Positions 1-8,645 of a DNA stretch of 64,000 bases are shown in pieces. The notes beneath the pieces were generated by a model. It did no database searches. It was not told the DNA's origin and worked only from the letters and a program-made list of their open reading frames with translations. The DNA is from Solirubrobacterales bacterium (GTDB lineage Bacteria > Actinomycetota > Thermoleophilia > Solirubrobacterales > 70-9), in contig JAIBCJ010000001.1 in the NCBI GenBank assembly GCA_019694145.1, positions 1 through 64,000 on the forward strand, in the 5' to 3' direction. Position 1 is the first letter of the stretch, and every line of letters starts with the position of its first letter. Position numbers and translations under genes: made by a program.

Positions 1-1
1 C

Positions 2-97
2 GCCCTCGAGTCAGAGGCGAACGTGGACCCGGCCGGCGTCACCGGGCAAAACGGCCCGGCGGGAGGGTCAGCCAAGTCAGAGGCAGCCTCCCCGTGA
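2..97 (+). CDS. C-terminal tail of an upstream gene, cut by the window edge
   Basis: The frame beginning at base 2 is open for 31 codons and ends at TGA 95-97, overlapping the GTG start of ccmH in a GTGA junction. Third positions are almost all G or C, as in neighbouring genes, so I read it as coding. The visible tail is Ala/Gly/Ser/Glu-rich and low in complexity, so the family cannot be named. By position it is probably another cytochrome c maturation gene (a TlpA/DsbE-like thioredoxin or a Ccm membrane protein), but that is inference from the neighbour only. Confidence 0.5.
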   Translation, partial: ALESEANVDPAGVTGQNGPAGGSAKSEAASP

Positions 98-561
98 AGC
101 GCTTCGGGGTCCTGCTGCTGATTCTGTTCGCCTTTGCCGGGCCGGCCCTGGCGATCGCCGACGAACCGAATCCGCGGGCCAGCCTGCCGCAGCTCGAGGA
201 CGAGGTGATGTGCCCGGTCTGTGGCACCCTGCTCGGTCTCTCCCACTCCCCGGCCGCCGAACGCGAACGCGTCTTCATCCGCAAATTGATCGCCGAGGGC
301 AAGACCGACGAGGAGATCAAGGATGCCCTGGTCGCCGAATATGGCGGTCAGGTTCTTGCCCTGCCGGAGAACCGCGGCATCGACGTCTGGGCCTACGCGG
401 TCCCGGTGATCGGCCTCGTCCTCGGCCTGATCGGCGTTATCGCCGCGATCGTCGTCTGGCGCCGCCGCCGGCCCGACCGCGGGAACGAGAACCCCGAAGC
501 GGCGCCCAGTCCCGAAGAGGACGACCGCCTTGACGAGGACATGGCCCGCTTCGACCTCTGA
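94..561 (+). CDS. ccmH: Cytochrome c maturation protein CcmH/CycL-type
   Basis: This 155-residue membrane-anchored thiol oxidoreductase belongs to the family that keeps the CXXC cysteines of apocytochrome c reduced for haem ligation on the outer face of the membrane. A signal peptide occupies about residues 1-22. The redox motif is MCPVCG near residues 39-44, followed by the helical bundle with a YGGQVL segment typical of the family. One membrane helix lies near residues 101-121, then an acidic tail. The TPR domain found in long CcmH/CcmI fusions is absent. The GTG start overlaps the preceding stop by four bases, indicating translational coupling. Confidence 0.9.
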   Translation: MKRFGVLLLILFAFAGPALAIADEPNPRASLPQLEDEVMCPVCGTLLGLSHSPAAERERVFIRKLIAEGKTDEEIKDALVAEYGGQVLALPENRGIDVWAYAVPVIGLVLGLIGVIAAIVVWRRRRPDRGNENPEAAPSPEEDDRLDEDMARFDL

Positions 562-568
562 CCGTCGG

Positions 569-1825
569 TCAGGGATTGCGGACGCGGATTATTCCGCTGA
601 CCGAATCACCAAGTGAGGCGGTGACCAGGATCCGGTTCCTGCGGTCCAGAACCGATTCTCCCAGGCCGTAGAAGTACTGGCCGTTGGCGAAATTCCGGTC
701 GAAGTCTCCAACGGTGGTCAGCCGTTCGAGGCGGCCGCTCGGGCTCTGCGGGTGAACCTCTCCGTCGGAACCTTCCGGTGTTTCGTATCCGGAGGTGATG
801 ATCCGCCCCTTGTCGTCGACAACGACCCCGAGCGCGTTCATCCAGGACAGATGCTCGCGGCCGAGCTGGGCGAAGAGCAGATCAAGGCGGCCGTCCGGCA
901 GCAGCCGGACCATGCTGCTGTGAAGCGAAGTGGTTTCGCCCACGGCGACGATCCGGCCACGACGGTCCACAGTCAGGTCGGACAGGTAATCCGAGTAACC
1001 GTCCAGGGTCGGGTTGACGAGGGAGATTCCGTCCTTCGAGAAAGTCCGGTCCAGGCTCCCGCCGGGTTTCAGGCGAACCACCCCGAAGATGCTTCCCTTC
1101 CTCCCGGAACCGGATTCCGCCCTGACCGAAAGCCCGAGCACGACTTTGCCGGCCGGAGTCACTGCGAGCCCGCCCAGGCTCTGATCCGGAGCAATCCGGA
1201 CCAGCCGGCGCCCGTCACCGGAGAACCGGCGGTCCGGCCTTCCGTTTGCCTTGAGGCGCATGACCAGCGCGGATTCCTCGCTGGTCTCGCCGGCGAGGAC
1301 GATCCGGCCGCCGCGGGAGAAGAAGGCCTCCTCGGGAGTGACGCCGGCAGTTCCCGGCAGGATCGCCAGGCCGTCGCCGGAGAAACTCCGGTCGGGCCGG
1401 CCGTTTCTCTTCAGCCTTGCCAGAGCGCCCCAGAAGCCCTTGCGTCCGTTCGGTGCGGCAAGGCCGGCGACCAGGATGCGGCCATGCCGGTCGACGATCA
1501 CGTCGACCGGGTTGATCGTCCCGGAGCGAAACCTCAGTCGGGCGAATCCGCGCTTGCCGAAAGACCGGTCCTTTCCGCCGCGGTTTAGGTACCTGACCAC
1601 GGCCCCGGCCCTGGTTCCCCGGCCCGGAGAAAGGGCACCGACCACTTTGCCCGACGGCGTCCCGGCGACCGCCGAGAACCAGCCCGCCCAGCCGTCCTCG
1701 CCGAGTTTGACGACGCCGTCACCGGAAAAGCTCCGGTCCAGCGTTCCCGCGGTCGGGGCCTTGGCAGCGGCCGGCCCGGCCAACAGCATGAGCCCGAAAA
1801 GCGCCGTGAAAAGCAGCCTCTTCAT
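569..1825 (-). CDS. Secreted delta-60 repeat (beta-propeller-like) protein
   Basis: The product of about 418 residues has a signal peptide (MKRLLFTALFGLMLLAGPAAA) and then tandem repeats of the delta-60 type, each with a LDRSFSGDG-like signature followed by strands such as GRIVLAG. At least five or six copies are visible. Such proteins are predicted extracellular beta-propellers with no known catalytic role. I chose the ATG at 1825 because it begins the signal peptide directly; a GTG at 1849 is in frame upstream. It converges on ccmH with a seven-base gap, and a small palindrome at 558-572 covers both stop codons. Confidence 0.8.
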   Translation of the reverse strand: MKRLLFTALFGLMLLAGPAAAKAPTAGTLDRSFSGDGVVKLGEDGWAGWFSAVAGTPSGKVVGALSPGRGTRAGAVVRYLNRGGKDRSFGKRGFARLRFRSGTINPVDVIVDRHGRILVAGLAAPNGRKGFWGALARLKRNGRPDRSFSGDGLAILPGTAGVTPEEAFFSRGGRIVLAGETSEESALVMRLKANGRPDRRFSGDGRRLVRIAPDQSLGGLAVTPAGKVVLGLSVRAESGSGRKGSIFGVVRLKPGGSLDRTFSKDGISLVNPTLDGYSDYLSDLTVDRRGRIVAVGETTSLHSSMVRLLPDGRLDLLFAQLGREHLSWMNALGVVVDDKGRIITSGYETPEGSDGEVHPQSPSGRLERLTTVGDFDRNFANGQYFYGLGESVLDRRNRILVTASLGDSVSGIIRVRNP

Positions 1826-1876
1826 GACCTCAAAAACACCGGGTAACACGGAACGATTCGGTTCCGTGCAGCACCC

Positions 1877-3499
1877 TCACATCCGCTCGGGAGCGCCGAT
1901 TCCGAGCAGTTCCAGTGCGCGTTTGATCGTTTCGGCAGCGACGCCGCAGAGCTGGATCCGGGCGGCCTCGACCCCCTCTCCTTCAGCCCCCACAACCTGG
2001 CAGTCGCGGTAGAAGGCGTGGAAGGCGGCGGCGGTCTCGCTGGCATAGGCGCAGATCCGGTGCGGGGCGCGCCTTTCTGCCGCTTCGTGAACCTCGGCCG
2101 GGAACTCGAGCAGCTTCGAAACGAGCGCTTTCTCCGAAGGATCGACCGGAGCGGCGAGCGGATCACCACCCCCGTCGGCACCTTCCTCGGCCGCCTTGCG
2201 GAGGATGCTCTGGATCCGGGCGTGGGCGTACTGGACGTAATAGACCGGGTTGTCTGACGACTGGCTGCGGGCCAGGTCGAGATCGAGATCAATGGTCTGG
2301 TTGTGACTCCGCTGAAGCAGGAACCAGCGGGCGGCGTCGACGCCGATGTCCCCGGTCAGCTCGTCAAGGGTGACGATGTCCCCGGCCCGCTTGCTCATCT
2401 TGGTCCGCTGGCCGCCCTCGATCAGGTGGATCAACTGCATGATCTGGGCTTCGAACTCGGCCTTGCCGCCTTCGAGTGCTTCCATTGCCGCGGCCATCCG
2501 TGCCACGTAACCGTGGTGGTCGGCTCCGAGCACGTCGATCAGCCGGTCGTTGCCCCGCTCGATCTTGTCGACGTGGTAGGCCACATCGGCCCCGAAGTAG
2601 GTGACCTCGCCCGTGGACCTGACCAGGACCCGGTCCTTGTCGTCGCCAAAGTCGGTGGTCTTCAGCCAGACCGCGCCGTCCTCGTCGAAGACATGGCCCG
2701 CTTCGCGCATCCGCTCGATGCCGCGGTCAACCAGGTTGTCTTCATAGAGCGAGCGCTCGGAGAAGAAATCGTCCATCCGGACCCCGAAGTTCGCCAGCGA
2801 ACCGCGGATGCCCTCGACCATCCACCCGACCCCGGTCCGGGCCAGGCCTTCGAGATCGGCCGGGTCGTGACCTTCGGCCTTCGCCCGCTCGGCCAGCTCG
2901 TTCACGTAGGTGCCCTTGTAGCCGTCCTCGGGGGGCTCCTCCCCGTTCATGCGGGCGGCGATCGAGGCGGCGAAGTTCTGGACCTGGGTGCCACCGTCGT
3001 TGACGTAGTACTCGGTTGTGATCCCGTTGCCGGTGGCTCGAAGCAGGCGTGAAAGCGAGTCGCCGTAGGCAGCGTGCCGGCCCGAAGCGGCGGTCAGGGG
3101 GCCGGTCGGATTGGCGGAGACGAACTCGACGATGATCCGTTCCGGGGTTTCGACCGGCGGCACTTCGGCCGCTCCGGTCGAGGCCATGGCGGCGGTAGCT
3201 TCGCGGTACCAGGCGTCACCGAGGAAGAGGTTGATGAAACCGGGGCCGGCAATCTCGGTCTTCTCGAGAGTCGGGCCCAGCTCGGCCTCGATCGCGGCGG
3301 CCAGCTCCGCGGCGATCTCGCGAGGTGGCCGGCCCAGTGGCTTGGCCAGCATCATCGCCGCGTTGGTCGAGTAGTCGCCCATTTCGGGGCGGGGCGACGG
3401 GTCAAGGGCCGGGCTGATTTCTTCATTGCCGGCCAGCCGCCGGGCCGTGACGGTAACGGCCTCAAGCAGAGCGGCGGTGGGATCGGCGGAACTGTTCAC
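1877..3499 (-). CDS. argS: Arginyl-tRNA synthetase
   Basis: A 540-residue class I aminoacyl-tRNA synthetase that charges tRNA-Arg. The order of domains is the N-terminal Add-1 domain (about 1-100), the Rossmann catalytic domain, and the C-terminal DALR anticodon-binding domain (about 410-540, ending LELLGIGAPERM). KMSKRAGD is intact in the second signature. The first signature is unusual: where most members have a PTG-L-H-GH block, this one reads ANPTGPLTAASGRHAAYGD, without the two HIGH histidines at the usual spacing. The rest of the catalytic core looks normal, so I expect an active enzyme. The start is GTG. Confidence 0.95.
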   Translation of the reverse strand: MNSSADPTAALLEAVTVTARRLAGNEEISPALDPSPRPEMGDYSTNAAMMLAKPLGRPPREIAAELAAAIEAELGPTLEKTEIAGPGFINLFLGDAWYREATAAMASTGAAEVPPVETPERIIVEFVSANPTGPLTAASGRHAAYGDSLSRLLRATGNGITTEYYVNDGGTQVQNFAASIAARMNGEEPPEDGYKGTYVNELAERAKAEGHDPADLEGLARTGVGWMVEGIRGSLANFGVRMDDFFSERSLYEDNLVDRGIERMREAGHVFDEDGAVWLKTTDFGDDKDRVLVRSTGEVTYFGADVAYHVDKIERGNDRLIDVLGADHHGYVARMAAAMEALEGGKAEFEAQIMQLIHLIEGGQRTKMSKRAGDIVTLDELTGDIGVDAARWFLLQRSHNQTIDLDLDLARSQSSDNPVYYVQYAHARIQSILRKAAEEGADGGGDPLAAPVDPSEKALVSKLLEFPAEVHEAAERRAPHRICAYASETAAAFHAFYRDCQVVGAEGEGVEAARIQLCGVAAETIKRALELLGIGAPERM

Positions 3500-3538
3500 G
3501 CCGGCGATTCTATTTGCGGGCCCGGCCGGCCGCTGTCA

Positions 3539-3985
3539 CTAGAGGTGGTACTTCTGGCCGGCGAGGATCTTGCTGGCCCGGAAGAGCTGCTCCAGCAGGA
3601 CGACGCGGGCGAGCTGATGGGCCATGGTCTGCGGACCGAGCGAGAGCCGGTGGTCGGCCATCCCCGAGACCTCCCCCGGCAAACCTTCCGGACCGCCGAT
3701 CAGCAAGGTCAGCCTCTGACCGTCGTGGCGGCGCTGGTCCAGCCATTCGGCCCAGCGCTCGGAGGTCATGTCCCGTCCGCCGGCCTCAAGCGCGACGATC
3801 GTGCCCGGATCGGGCCGGTTTCCGCCGGTCGCCAGGGCGGACTTCACCTGCCGCCCCAAGGCGTCGTCGTCCCTGGTTTCGGTGACCTCGACCGGCATCA
3901 GCGGCTTCAACAGCTTCAGGTAATGGGCCTCGGCCTCCGCAAACGGGGGCTTGATCTTCCCCACCGCGATCAGTTCAACCTTCAT
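3539..3985 (-). CDS. rlmH: 23S rRNA pseudouridine-1915 N3-methyltransferase
   Basis: RlmH is a SPOUT-family methyltransferase acting on pseudouridine 1915 in helix 69 of 23S rRNA, using S-adenosylmethionine. The 148-residue length is slightly below the usual 155-160. Diagnostic pieces are the N-terminal MKVELIAVGKIK, the SAM-binding LLIGGPEGLP loop and the C-terminal knot LARVVLLEQLFRASKIL ending GQKYHL. A GGGAGG ribosome-binding site lies eight bases before the ATG at 3985, which excludes the longer in-frame start upstream. It overlaps the end of the M48 gene by 11 bases, so the two are co-translated. Confidence 0.93.
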   Translation of the reverse strand: MKVELIAVGKIKPPFAEAEAHYLKLLKPLMPVEVTETRDDDALGRQVKSALATGGNRPDPGTIVALEAGGRDMTSERWAEWLDQRRHDGQRLTLLIGGPEGLPGEVSGMADHRLSLGPQTMAHQLARVVLLEQLFRASKILAGQKYHL

Positions 3986-5258
3986 CCCGGCTGCCTCCCT
4001 TCGCACCCTCGGCGATCGCGATCCGATCGAAGGTCGAGGGATGGGTACCGAACATGAATTGCCAGAAGGCCGGCGGATCGACATCCGACAGGTTGGCCTT
4101 GGCGAGCCGCACCTGGAGGTCGACCAGACCCTGGGGATCGCCGGTCAGGGCGATCGAGTATCGGTCCGCCTTCGCCTCGACCTGGCGGGACAGCGCGTTG
4201 CCGGGAATCTGGAGCGCAAAGACCGCCAGGGCCATCCAGAGGGCGATCACCGGGATCAGCGCCGGGCTGTGGGGGTCGTCGCCATTGCGGCGCAGGGCCG
4301 CCGCGGTAGCAAGCTGGACGAAGAGCACCCCCAGCGGAATGACCAGCAGGGCGAAGAGCAGCCCGCGCCTCAGGTCCGCCGCCTTCACATGCCCGAGCTC
4401 ATGCCCGACCAGGGCCGTGAACTCGCCCCGGTTCAGGGTCCGGATCGCGTTGTCATAGATGACCACCTGTTTGGTCGAGCCGATTCCGTTCACGTACGCA
4501 TTCAAGGTAGAGGAACGGCGACTTGCGTCAACCTCGTAGACCTCCCCCACCTCCACCCCGGCCCGGTCCGCCAGCCGAAGCACCCCGGTTCGCGCCGGGC
4601 CGTCGGGAAGCGGGTCGAAATCGTTGAACAACGGCGAGATGACAACCGGCCAGAGCCAGACGGTGATCACCGCCCAGATCGCGACCAGAACCGACGCCGC
4701 GATCCAGAACCTGCCCTTCAGCCTTCGCCAAAGTGCCATCGCCAGCAGTCCGCCCAGCGCAGCAGGAATTGCCGTGACCACGGTGGCCAGCAGCCAGTCG
4801 AGCAAGCGCTCACCGAGAGCCTGATTGACCAGTCCGTAGTCCCGCCCGAGTTGCCAGGCGGCGATGTCAAAGGGCAGACCGGTCAATGCCAGAACAAGGG
4901 AAACGAGGGCGCCGGCGGCCAGCGCGCCGGGCAGCGGCCGGCGGCCGAGCCAGCCCAGCAGCCGCCGCATCGGGGCACCACGCCAGAAAGCAAGAAAGGC
5001 GAGGGTGGCGAACTGGACGACCAGGGACGCGAGGCCGATCAGGCGACCCCAGGAACGGTAGTCGCCGGCCCGGTCCAGTTCATGCGGGCTGAACCGGTCG
5101 GCGATCACCCGGGCTGCGGCGGCAGGATCGGGAACCGGAGGCCCCTGATCGGGAGCGAGCAGAAGCACCGCCAGACAGGCCGCCAGCACCGCGCCCAACC
5201 CGACCCTGGCCAGGGCGTAGCCGTTCAATGACCGACCCGCGGCCGAACCCGAATTCAT
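3975..5258 (-). CDS. M48-family membrane zinc metallopeptidase (Ste24/CAAX-protease type)
   Basis: A 427-residue integral membrane protease. About four hydrophobic helices precede a cytosolic catalytic domain with the zinc motif HELGH (LVGHELGHVKAAD), and the third ligand lies in VEAKADRYS. The C-terminal FMFGTHPSTFDRIAIAE is the characteristic Ste24 family ending. Family members cleave at CAAX-like sites or act in membrane protein quality control; bacteria lack prenylated CAAX proteins, so the substrate here is unknown. It is divergent from the phosphoesterase at 5292, leaving only 33 bases for promoters. Confidence 0.88.
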   Translation of the reverse strand: MNSGSAAGRSLNGYALARVGLGAVLAACLAVLLLAPDQGPPVPDPAAAARVIADRFSPHELDRAGDYRSWGRLIGLASLVVQFATLAFLAFWRGAPMRRLLGWLGRRPLPGALAAGALVSLVLALTGLPFDIAAWQLGRDYGLVNQALGERLLDWLLATVVTAIPAALGGLLAMALWRRLKGRFWIAASVLVAIWAVITVWLWPVVISPLFNDFDPLPDGPARTGVLRLADRAGVEVGEVYEVDASRRSSTLNAYVNGIGSTKQVVIYDNAIRTLNRGEFTALVGHELGHVKAADLRRGLLFALLVIPLGVLFVQLATAAALRRNGDDPHSPALIPVIALWMALAVFALQIPGNALSRQVEAKADRYSIALTGDPQGLVDLQVRLAKANLSDVDPPAFWQFMFGTHPSTFDRIAIAEGAKGGSRDEG

Positions 5259-5291
5259 TGCTCAATACGATATTCGGCGGGCCGCCTGACC

Positions 5292-6029
5292 ATGAAAGTC
5301 GCCGTCATCTCGGACATCCACGCCAACCGGCACGCACTGGACGCCGTGCTCGCCGACATCGATGAAAGCGGGATCGAGGAGATCTGGTTTCTTGGGGATG
5401 CGGTTGGCTACGGCGCCTTTCCCGGCGAATGCGTACTGACCCTGAAGGATCGCTGTTCGGTCTTCCTGCTCGGAAATCACGACCTGGCCGCGCTCCGGGA
5501 GATCGACATCGGCACTTTCAGCCCCTCGGCTGCGATATCTGCCCGCTGGACCCGGGAACACATGGACGAGGACGCCTTCGAGGTTCTGCGTGGCCTGGAT
5601 GGAACCTCGGCCGAGCGGGAGGGGATCGGCCTTTTTCACGCCTCGCCGCGAGATCCGATCTGGGAATACGTCGTTGACAGCGATCTGGCCGAAGACAATC
5701 TCGACTTCCAGGAACAGCGGGTCGCCCTGATCGGCCATTCCCACATCGCCCTCTACTTCACCCGGGTTGACGAGATGTCCAGGGTTTCGTCCGTGCTGGC
5801 GCCGGAAGGCACCGAGCTCGAGATGAGCGCCGGGAAGTGGCTGCTCAACCCGGGCAGCGCCGGGCAGCCGCGGGACGGCGACCCACGGTCAGCCTGGGCG
5901 GAACTGGACACGGAGAGCTTCCAGGCCCGTTTCCACCGGGTTCAGTACCCGGTCGAAGAGGCCGCAGAAGCGATCCGAAAGGCCGGTCTTCCCTCCCATC
6001 TGGGTGACCGGCTCTTTAAGGGCCAGTAA
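5292..6029 (+). CDS. YfcE/calcineurin-like metallophosphoesterase family protein
   Basis: A 245-residue cytosolic phosphoesterase. The dinuclear metal site is visible in order: DIHAN near residues 8-12, GDAVGYG near 37, GNHD near 62, and GHSH near 149, then NPGSAGQPRDGDPR. This last block is typical of small calcineurin-like phosphodiesterases similar to diadenosine tetraphosphatases. The substrate cannot be told from sequence. It is followed after 54 bases by the lipoprotein-kinase pair on the same strand and could share their transcript. Confidence 0.85.
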   Translation: MKVAVISDIHANRHALDAVLADIDESGIEEIWFLGDAVGYGAFPGECVLTLKDRCSVFLLGNHDLAALREIDIGTFSPSAAISARWTREHMDEDAFEVLRGLDGTSAEREGIGLFHASPRDPIWEYVVDSDLAEDNLDFQEQRVALIGHSHIALYFTRVDEMSRVSSVLAPEGTELEMSAGKWLLNPGSAGQPRDGDPRSAWAELDTESFQARFHRVQYPVEEAAEAIRKAGLPSHLGDRLFKGQ

Positions 6030-6083
6030 AGGTCCGGGATGCGTCACAAAGGCCAGCGGTCCAACCATCTACACTCGGCGGGA

Positions 6084-6713
6084 ATGCCGTTTTTTGCCCG
6101 ACACCGCCCCCGCCGGGGTTTTCTGCCTGCCCTGTTTGCCAGCCTGGCCCTCTCCCTGCTCCTGGCCGGATGTGGCGAGGATCGGAGTAACCTGATACCT
6201 GAGGAAACGTCGAATTCGCTGATCTCCAAGATCAACCGTGCCGAGGCGCTGGCCGCCGATCACAAGTGTTTTGCGGCCGGTGACGTGGCGGCTTCGGCCC
6301 AGGCCGAGATCGAAGGACTCGGCGGCAAAATCGACCCGGAGCTGAAACGTTCACTGATCGACGGTGTGACATCCCTCCAGACCATGCTCAGTGATCAGGA
6401 CATCTGCATCGACGAGGGAACCGTTACGGAAGAGCCGATCCAGACCGAAGTGCCGGAAACCGACACCGGGACCGGAGGCACGACCGGAGAGACCGGCACC
6501 ACGGACACCCAAACGACCACCACCGGCACCCAGGGCACCACCACCGATGAAAACCAGAACACGGATCAGACCCAGAACGGCGACAACGGCCAGCAGACCG
6601 AGCCCACCCCGCCGGTCACCAATCCGACCAGTCCGACGACCCCGACCAACCCCACGACCCCGACCACACCACCGAGCACAGGCCCTGGCTCTGGCGGGCT
6701 CGGCCCCGGGTAA
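6084..6713 (+). CDS. Lipoprotein with Thr/Pro-rich tail
   Basis: About 209 residues. A signal peptide ends in the lipobox LLAGC, so the mature N-terminus is a lipidated Cys. The first 90 mature residues form a small helical domain (INRAEALAADHKCFAAGDVAASAQAEIEGL). The last 80 residues are low-complexity Thr/Pro/Gly/Gln, which looks like a cell-wall-spanning or glycosylated stalk. I chose the ATG at 6084 because a GGCGGGA sequence precedes it; an in-frame ATG at 6039 is possible. The stop is six bases before the kinase start, so this lipoprotein is probably co-expressed with the kinase. No known family is recognised. Confidence 0.75.
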   Translation: MPFFARHRPRRGFLPALFASLALSLLLAGCGEDRSNLIPEETSNSLISKINRAEALAADHKCFAAGDVAASAQAEIEGLGGKIDPELKRSLIDGVTSLQTMLSDQDICIDEGTVTEEPIQTEVPETDTGTGGTTGETGTTDTQTTTTGTQGTTTDENQNTDQTQNGDNGQQTEPTPPVTNPTSPTTPTNPTTPTTPPSTGPGSGGLGPG

Positions 6714-6719
6714 TCCACG

Positions 6720-7919
6720 ATGACCGAACCGACGATTCTCGCTGACCGTTACGAGCTCCGCGACAAGCTGGGCTCAGGCGGCATGTCAAACGTGTACCGG
6801 GCGACCGACCGCATCCTGGAGCGGACCGTTGCGGTCAAGGTGCTGGCCGAACACCTCTCGGATGACGACCGCTTCGTCGCCCGTTTCCGGCGTGAAGCCC
6901 TGGCCGTCGCCAAACTGATCCATCCGAACATCGTCCAGGTCTATGACACCGGTGTCGACCATGGCCGCCACTTCATCGTCATGGAATGCGTCGAAGGCAA
7001 GTCGGGCGCCCAGATCCTCAAGACCGAAGGCCTGGTCGATCCCGAGGTGACGGTCGAGATCGGCGTGCAGGCCTGCGCCGGCCTCGAGTACGCCCACCGC
7101 CACGGGATCATCCACCGGGACGTGAAGCCGGGCAACCTGATGGTGATCGGCGGCCCGGTCGGCGGCGGCGAGATGACCTGCAAGCTGACCGATTTCGGGA
7201 TCGCCCGGGCGGCCGAGCAGACCCGGATCACCCAGGTCGGCTCCGTGGTCGGGACCGCCGCCTACCTGGCCCCCGAACAGGTTCGGGGTGAAGAGGCGAC
7301 ACCGTCGACCGACGTTTACGCCCTGGGTGTCGTGCTCTACCAGTTCTTGACCGGTCGCCTGCCATACGAGGGTTCCTCGCTGGCCGAGCTTGCGGTGCGC
7401 CAGCAGAACGAGAAGCCGCTGCCGCCGAGGACCTACAACGCCGACGTGCCGGAAACCGTAAGCGCCGCGGTGATGAGGGCGCTCGAAGGTGACAAGGCCT
7501 ACCGCTTCAACACCGCCGCGGCTCTTTCCGACGGGCTCCAGCGAGGGTTGCGGGGCGAGGACGTGACTCTCCAGATGGACGAGGAACCGGTAACTCCGGC
7601 CGAATTCCCGCAGGCCGAGACCGCGACCCGGCCGCTGGAACGCACGGCCCGCACCGCTCACCGGCCGGCCCCGCCGCCGCCCCGCTACACCCTCCCCCAG
7701 ACCGCTCCCCGGCCCCGCCAGAAGCGTTCGTTCATTCGCTCTTTCTTCCGCTTCGTGCTGGGCATCCTCGCCCTGGTCCTGATCGCCGCGGTGGTCGCGG
7801 GTTCAGTCATCCTGCTGACCGACCGGGCAGCCTCGGTCAAGATCAAGGAATGGACGGGGAATTCGGTCGAGAAGATCTCGAACGAGCTGAAGCAGCAGAT
7901 CCGCGACAACACCCAGTAG
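6720..7919 (+). CDS. PknB-type transmembrane Ser/Thr protein kinase without PASTA repeats
   Basis: A 399-residue eukaryotic-type kinase. The catalytic domain covers about residues 8-270: glycine loop GSGGMSNVY, AVKVLAE with the ATP-binding Lys, catalytic HRDVKPGN, DFGIARA, and APEQVRGE. A Pro/Arg-rich juxtamembrane linker follows, with a single membrane helix near residues 345-365. Only about 33 residues lie outside, so the PASTA sensor domains of PknB are missing. The upstream lipoprotein, six bases away, is a plausible extracytoplasmic partner; that is inference. The gene abuts the convergent permease gene with no gap. Confidence 0.92.
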   Translation: MTEPTILADRYELRDKLGSGGMSNVYRATDRILERTVAVKVLAEHLSDDDRFVARFRREALAVAKLIHPNIVQVYDTGVDHGRHFIVMECVEGKSGAQILKTEGLVDPEVTVEIGVQACAGLEYAHRHGIIHRDVKPGNLMVIGGPVGGGEMTCKLTDFGIARAAEQTRITQVGSVVGTAAYLAPEQVRGEEATPSTDVYALGVVLYQFLTGRLPYEGSSLAELAVRQQNEKPLPPRTYNADVPETVSAAVMRALEGDKAYRFNTAAALSDGLQRGLRGEDVTLQMDEEPVTPAEFPQAETATRPLERTARTAHRPAPPPPRYTLPQTAPRPRQKRSFIRSFFRFVLGILALVLIAAVVAGSVILLTDRAASVKIKEWTGNSVEKISNELKQQIRDNTQ

Positions 7920-8645
7920 TCATTTCACTTCGGTCTTGAGGGTGCGGACGATTCCCGCCGCGATGAAGACCGCCAGCCAGCCGACCAGGACGATTACCGC
8001 GATCCCGGTGTCATTGGTCGTGGTTTGACCGAAGAAGTCATCGGTGGTGCCGCGGATCGCGATGTCGATGTCAGACAGGGCGATGCCGATCGTGTAGTCC
8101 CCGACCTTCGGAATCAGTGAAATGAAGCCGTCGAGGACGAAGAAGAAGACGAAGGAAAGGACCAGGCCCCCGGCCATCGACCGGGTGAGAAGGGTGAGCG
8201 AGAAGGCGGTCACCGCCCAGGCAATGTCGGCGACCAGCCAGGCGCCGAGAATCTTCCCCGCGGTGCCGATCTCGATCGAGGTGGCATGCCCCGAGCCGGC
8301 CAGACTGAAAATCAGGGTTCCGAGGACGATCAGGATTACCGTCACCGCGACCACGGCCAGGACGAGCACGGCCAGCTTCGAAAGCACCAGGCGAAGCCGC
8401 CGCGGATCAGCCGAGAGCGCCCGCCGAAGCGTGTTCTGCCCGAACTCCACCCCGGCCATCCAGGAGCCGACGACCAGCGCCGCGATCTGGCCCGGAAGCC
8501 CAACCGCAAGGTCGAGTACGGCACTGTCGGTCCCCACGCCCCAGATCACCGAAGCAACGATGCCGCCGACGAAGAAGGCGAGCAGGATCGCCAGCGTCCA
8601 GCGCGGTGTCGGCATCGAACGCAGCTTGAGCAGCTCAGCTCTCAT
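7920..8645 (-). CDS. ABC-2 type transporter permease
   Basis: About 241 residues with six hydrophobic segments and the MRAELLKLRS N-terminus typical of ABC-2/BcrB-like permeases that pair with a separate ATPase. I chose the ATG at 8645 because GGAG lies six bases upstream; the ATG at 8657 has no such site. It overlaps the end of the ATPase gene by 11 bases, so the two form a coupled export pair. The cargo is unknown; relatives move lantibiotics, antibiotics or lipids. Its stop codon adjoins that of the kinase directly. Confidence 0.8.
   Translation of the reverse strand: MRAELLKLRSMPTPRWTLAILLAFFVGGIVASVIWGVGTDSAVLDLAVGLPGQIAALVVGSWMAGVEFGQNTLRRALSADPRRLRLVLSKLAVLVLAVVAVTVILIVLGTLIFSLAGSGHATSIEIGTAGKILGAWLVADIAWAVTAFSLTLLTRSMAGGLVLSFVFFFVLDGFISLIPKVGDYTIGIALSDIDIAIRGTTDDFFGQTTTNDTGIAVIVLVGWLAVFIAAGIVRTLKTEVK

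Noticed and set aside
6440-6710. Thr/Pro/Gly repeat stretch considered as a tandem DNA repeat or CRISPR-like array
   Set aside because: It is in-frame low-complexity coding sequence at the end of a lipoprotein; units are irregular and there are no spacers.
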